Of a DNA stretch of 60,434 nt, positions 59,824 through 60,434 are shown one piece after another (the stretch's first letter is position 1; each line of letters opens with the position of its first letter). Both the position numbers and the translations under genes were made by a program. This DNA is from an uncultured Lewinella sp. GTDB lineage: Bacteria > Bacteroidota > Bacteroidia > Chitinophagales > Saprospiraceae. Below the pieces are notes generated by a model, which saw nothing but the letters and a program-made list of their open reading frames with translations, was not told the origin of the DNA and did no database searches. The DNA lies in NCBI GenBank assembly GCA_913057785.1, contig CAJXPD010000021.1, positions 1 to 60,434 of the forward strand, read 5' to 3'.

Positions 59824-60351
59824 CTATCCTATGTATCCTTCTGGCATTTTGGTTTGATCCTCATTTACACTTAATCGCCGAAGCAAGGCCTCGTGGGTGG
59901 GATACTCCTTCAACAAATCCTCCAAGGAAGCGGCTTCAAAGTCCTTGCCCATGAAACCAGGTGCCATGGTACAACCAAAGAGGGCATATCTTCCACCAGC
60001 CCGGATTTCTCCAGCCTGCCAAGTATGCGCCGGTATCACAAACTGCACGCGATGTCCTGCCAGGGGATCACTTCCCATCGTAACCACTTCGATCTCTCCA
60101 CCTTCCTTCAATAGATATAGCTGTAGCGGATCTCCCCCATAAAAATGCCAAACCTCATCATAGGGTAAGCGGTGAAAGCAGGAAACACTCTTCGGATACT
60201 CGGTGTACAGGCCCAGGATGGCCGTGCCAGCCGGCGTACCATCTTCCGCCTGCTGTGCAGCTCGATAGGTAGATTTGTAAAAGGTGCCCTCTACGGGTAT
60301 GCGGTCAAACTGATAGTGATCAATAATGGCTTGGGTATCGGGATGAACCAT
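59824..60351 (-). CDS. Cupin superfamily protein (DUF985)
   Basis: A 175-residue cytoplasmic protein of the DUF985 cupin family. The first cupin strand region reads T-A-I-L-G-L-Y, followed by S-C-F-H-R-L-P-Y-D-E-V-W-H-F-Y-G-G-D-P-L, the family's signature with two His and Glu/Asp in the metal position. The second motif is V-I-P-A-H-T-W-Q-A-G. It has been linked with sugar-epimerase-like folds, but the substrate is unknown. It is followed by the GH53 gene 66 bases later on the same strand. Confidence 0.9.
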   Translation of the reverse strand: MVHPDTQAIIDHYQFDRIPVEGTFYKSTYRAAQQAEDGTPAGTAILGLYTEYPKSVSCFHRLPYDEVWHFYGGDPLQLYLLKEGGEIEVVTMGSDPLAGHRVQFVIPAHTWQAGEIRAGGRYALFGCTMAPGFMGKDFEAASLEDLLKEYPTHEALLRRLSVNEDQTKMPEGYIG

Positions 60352-60406
60352 TGTAGTGAAGAATGTTTAATGGAAAATGTTTAATTGGTGCTTAAAAATT
60401 GGAATG

Positions 60407-60434
60407 TTGAATGTTGAATGTTGAATGTTGAATG
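60407..60434. repeat. Tandem TTGAATG repeat at the window end
   Basis: Four tandem copies of the 7-base unit TTGAATG occupy 60407-60434 and continue past the edge. They are preceded by GGAATG and, further left, by AATGTTTAATGGAAAATG (60362-60379). This is the same AATGTTGAATG word as at 17469 and 51059. Confidence 0.85.

Noticed and set aside
60407..60434. CRISPR-like direct repeats at the right edge
   Set aside because: The unit is only 7 bases and tandem without spacers, so it is a simple repeat and not a CRISPR array.

Overview
The window comes from a member of the Bacteroidota, most likely the Saprospiria/Lewinella side of the phylum (this finer placement is inference). The support is direct: promoters of the TTTG-N19-TAnnTTTG type without Shine-Dalgarno leaders, type IX secretion (T9SS) C-terminal sorting domains, carboxypeptidase-regulatory-like (CarboxypepD_reg) domains, and lineage families such as DUF5686, DUF4293, OstA-like and BatE-like proteins. 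It is ordinary chromosomal sequence. I see no transposase, phage module, CRISPR array or rRNA. One tRNA, Ser(GGA), is present.

Layout. 1-0.6 kb: the end of a BlaI-M56 sensor/repressor pair with a three-operator promoter. 0.8-4.2 kb: a lipoprotein and a large double nucleoside-hydrolase-like exported protein. 4.4-5.7 kb: rplU-rpmA, with L27 carrying a long C-terminal helix-hairpin-helix extension. 5.7-12.3 kb: envelope genes (DUF5686, BatE-like, OstA-like, FAD oxidoreductase). 12.5-15.7 kb: DUF4293, then an ExbB / membrane protein / ExbD / ExbD energiser operon and tRNA-Ser. 16-21.9 kb: tatD, rnhA, a DUF885 lipoprotein, a lactonase and an MFS carrier. 21.9-24.2 kb: a sulfur module (two YeeE halves, thioredoxin, rhodanese). 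24.3-28.8 kb: AraC, an S41-like peptidase and radA. 28.8-31.7 kb: a second BlaI-M56 pair whose sensor carries three repeat domains and a T9SS tail. 31.9-37.4 kb: DinB, DCC, MBL and TPR genes, asnS and a G-S-G repeat solenoid protein. 37.5-42.3 kb: an AraC-controlled cluster of VOC, cytochrome-quinoprotein dehydrogenase and SDR genes. 42.4-45.6 kb: sulfatase, homocysteine methyltransferase, lipoprotein. 45.6-47.2 kb: a gene-poor stretch rich in hairpins. 47.2-51.8 kb: an AddA/RecB-like helicase with a degenerate nuclease, dcd, and an M15-like membrane protein. 52-60.4 kb: transglutaminase, CotH-like protein, methyltransferase, patatin, GNAT, SnoaL, AraC, GH53 galactanase and a DUF985 cupin.

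The strongest signals beyond routine annotation are four. First, the two BlaI-M56 modules share exactly the same promoter geometry (-33 CTTG, a 20-base spacer occupied by a 16-bp operator, TAnnTTTG) but have different operator half-sites. Second, one M56 sensor is fused to a T9SS sorting domain. Third, the AddA-like protein has lost the nuclease Asp and Lys. Fourth, hairpin-rich non-coding stretches near 26.85-27.03 and 45.8-46.1 kb may encode RNAs. Most convergent gene pairs are separated by long near-perfect hairpins, and a dispersed AATGTTGAATG repeat occurs at three intergenic sites.
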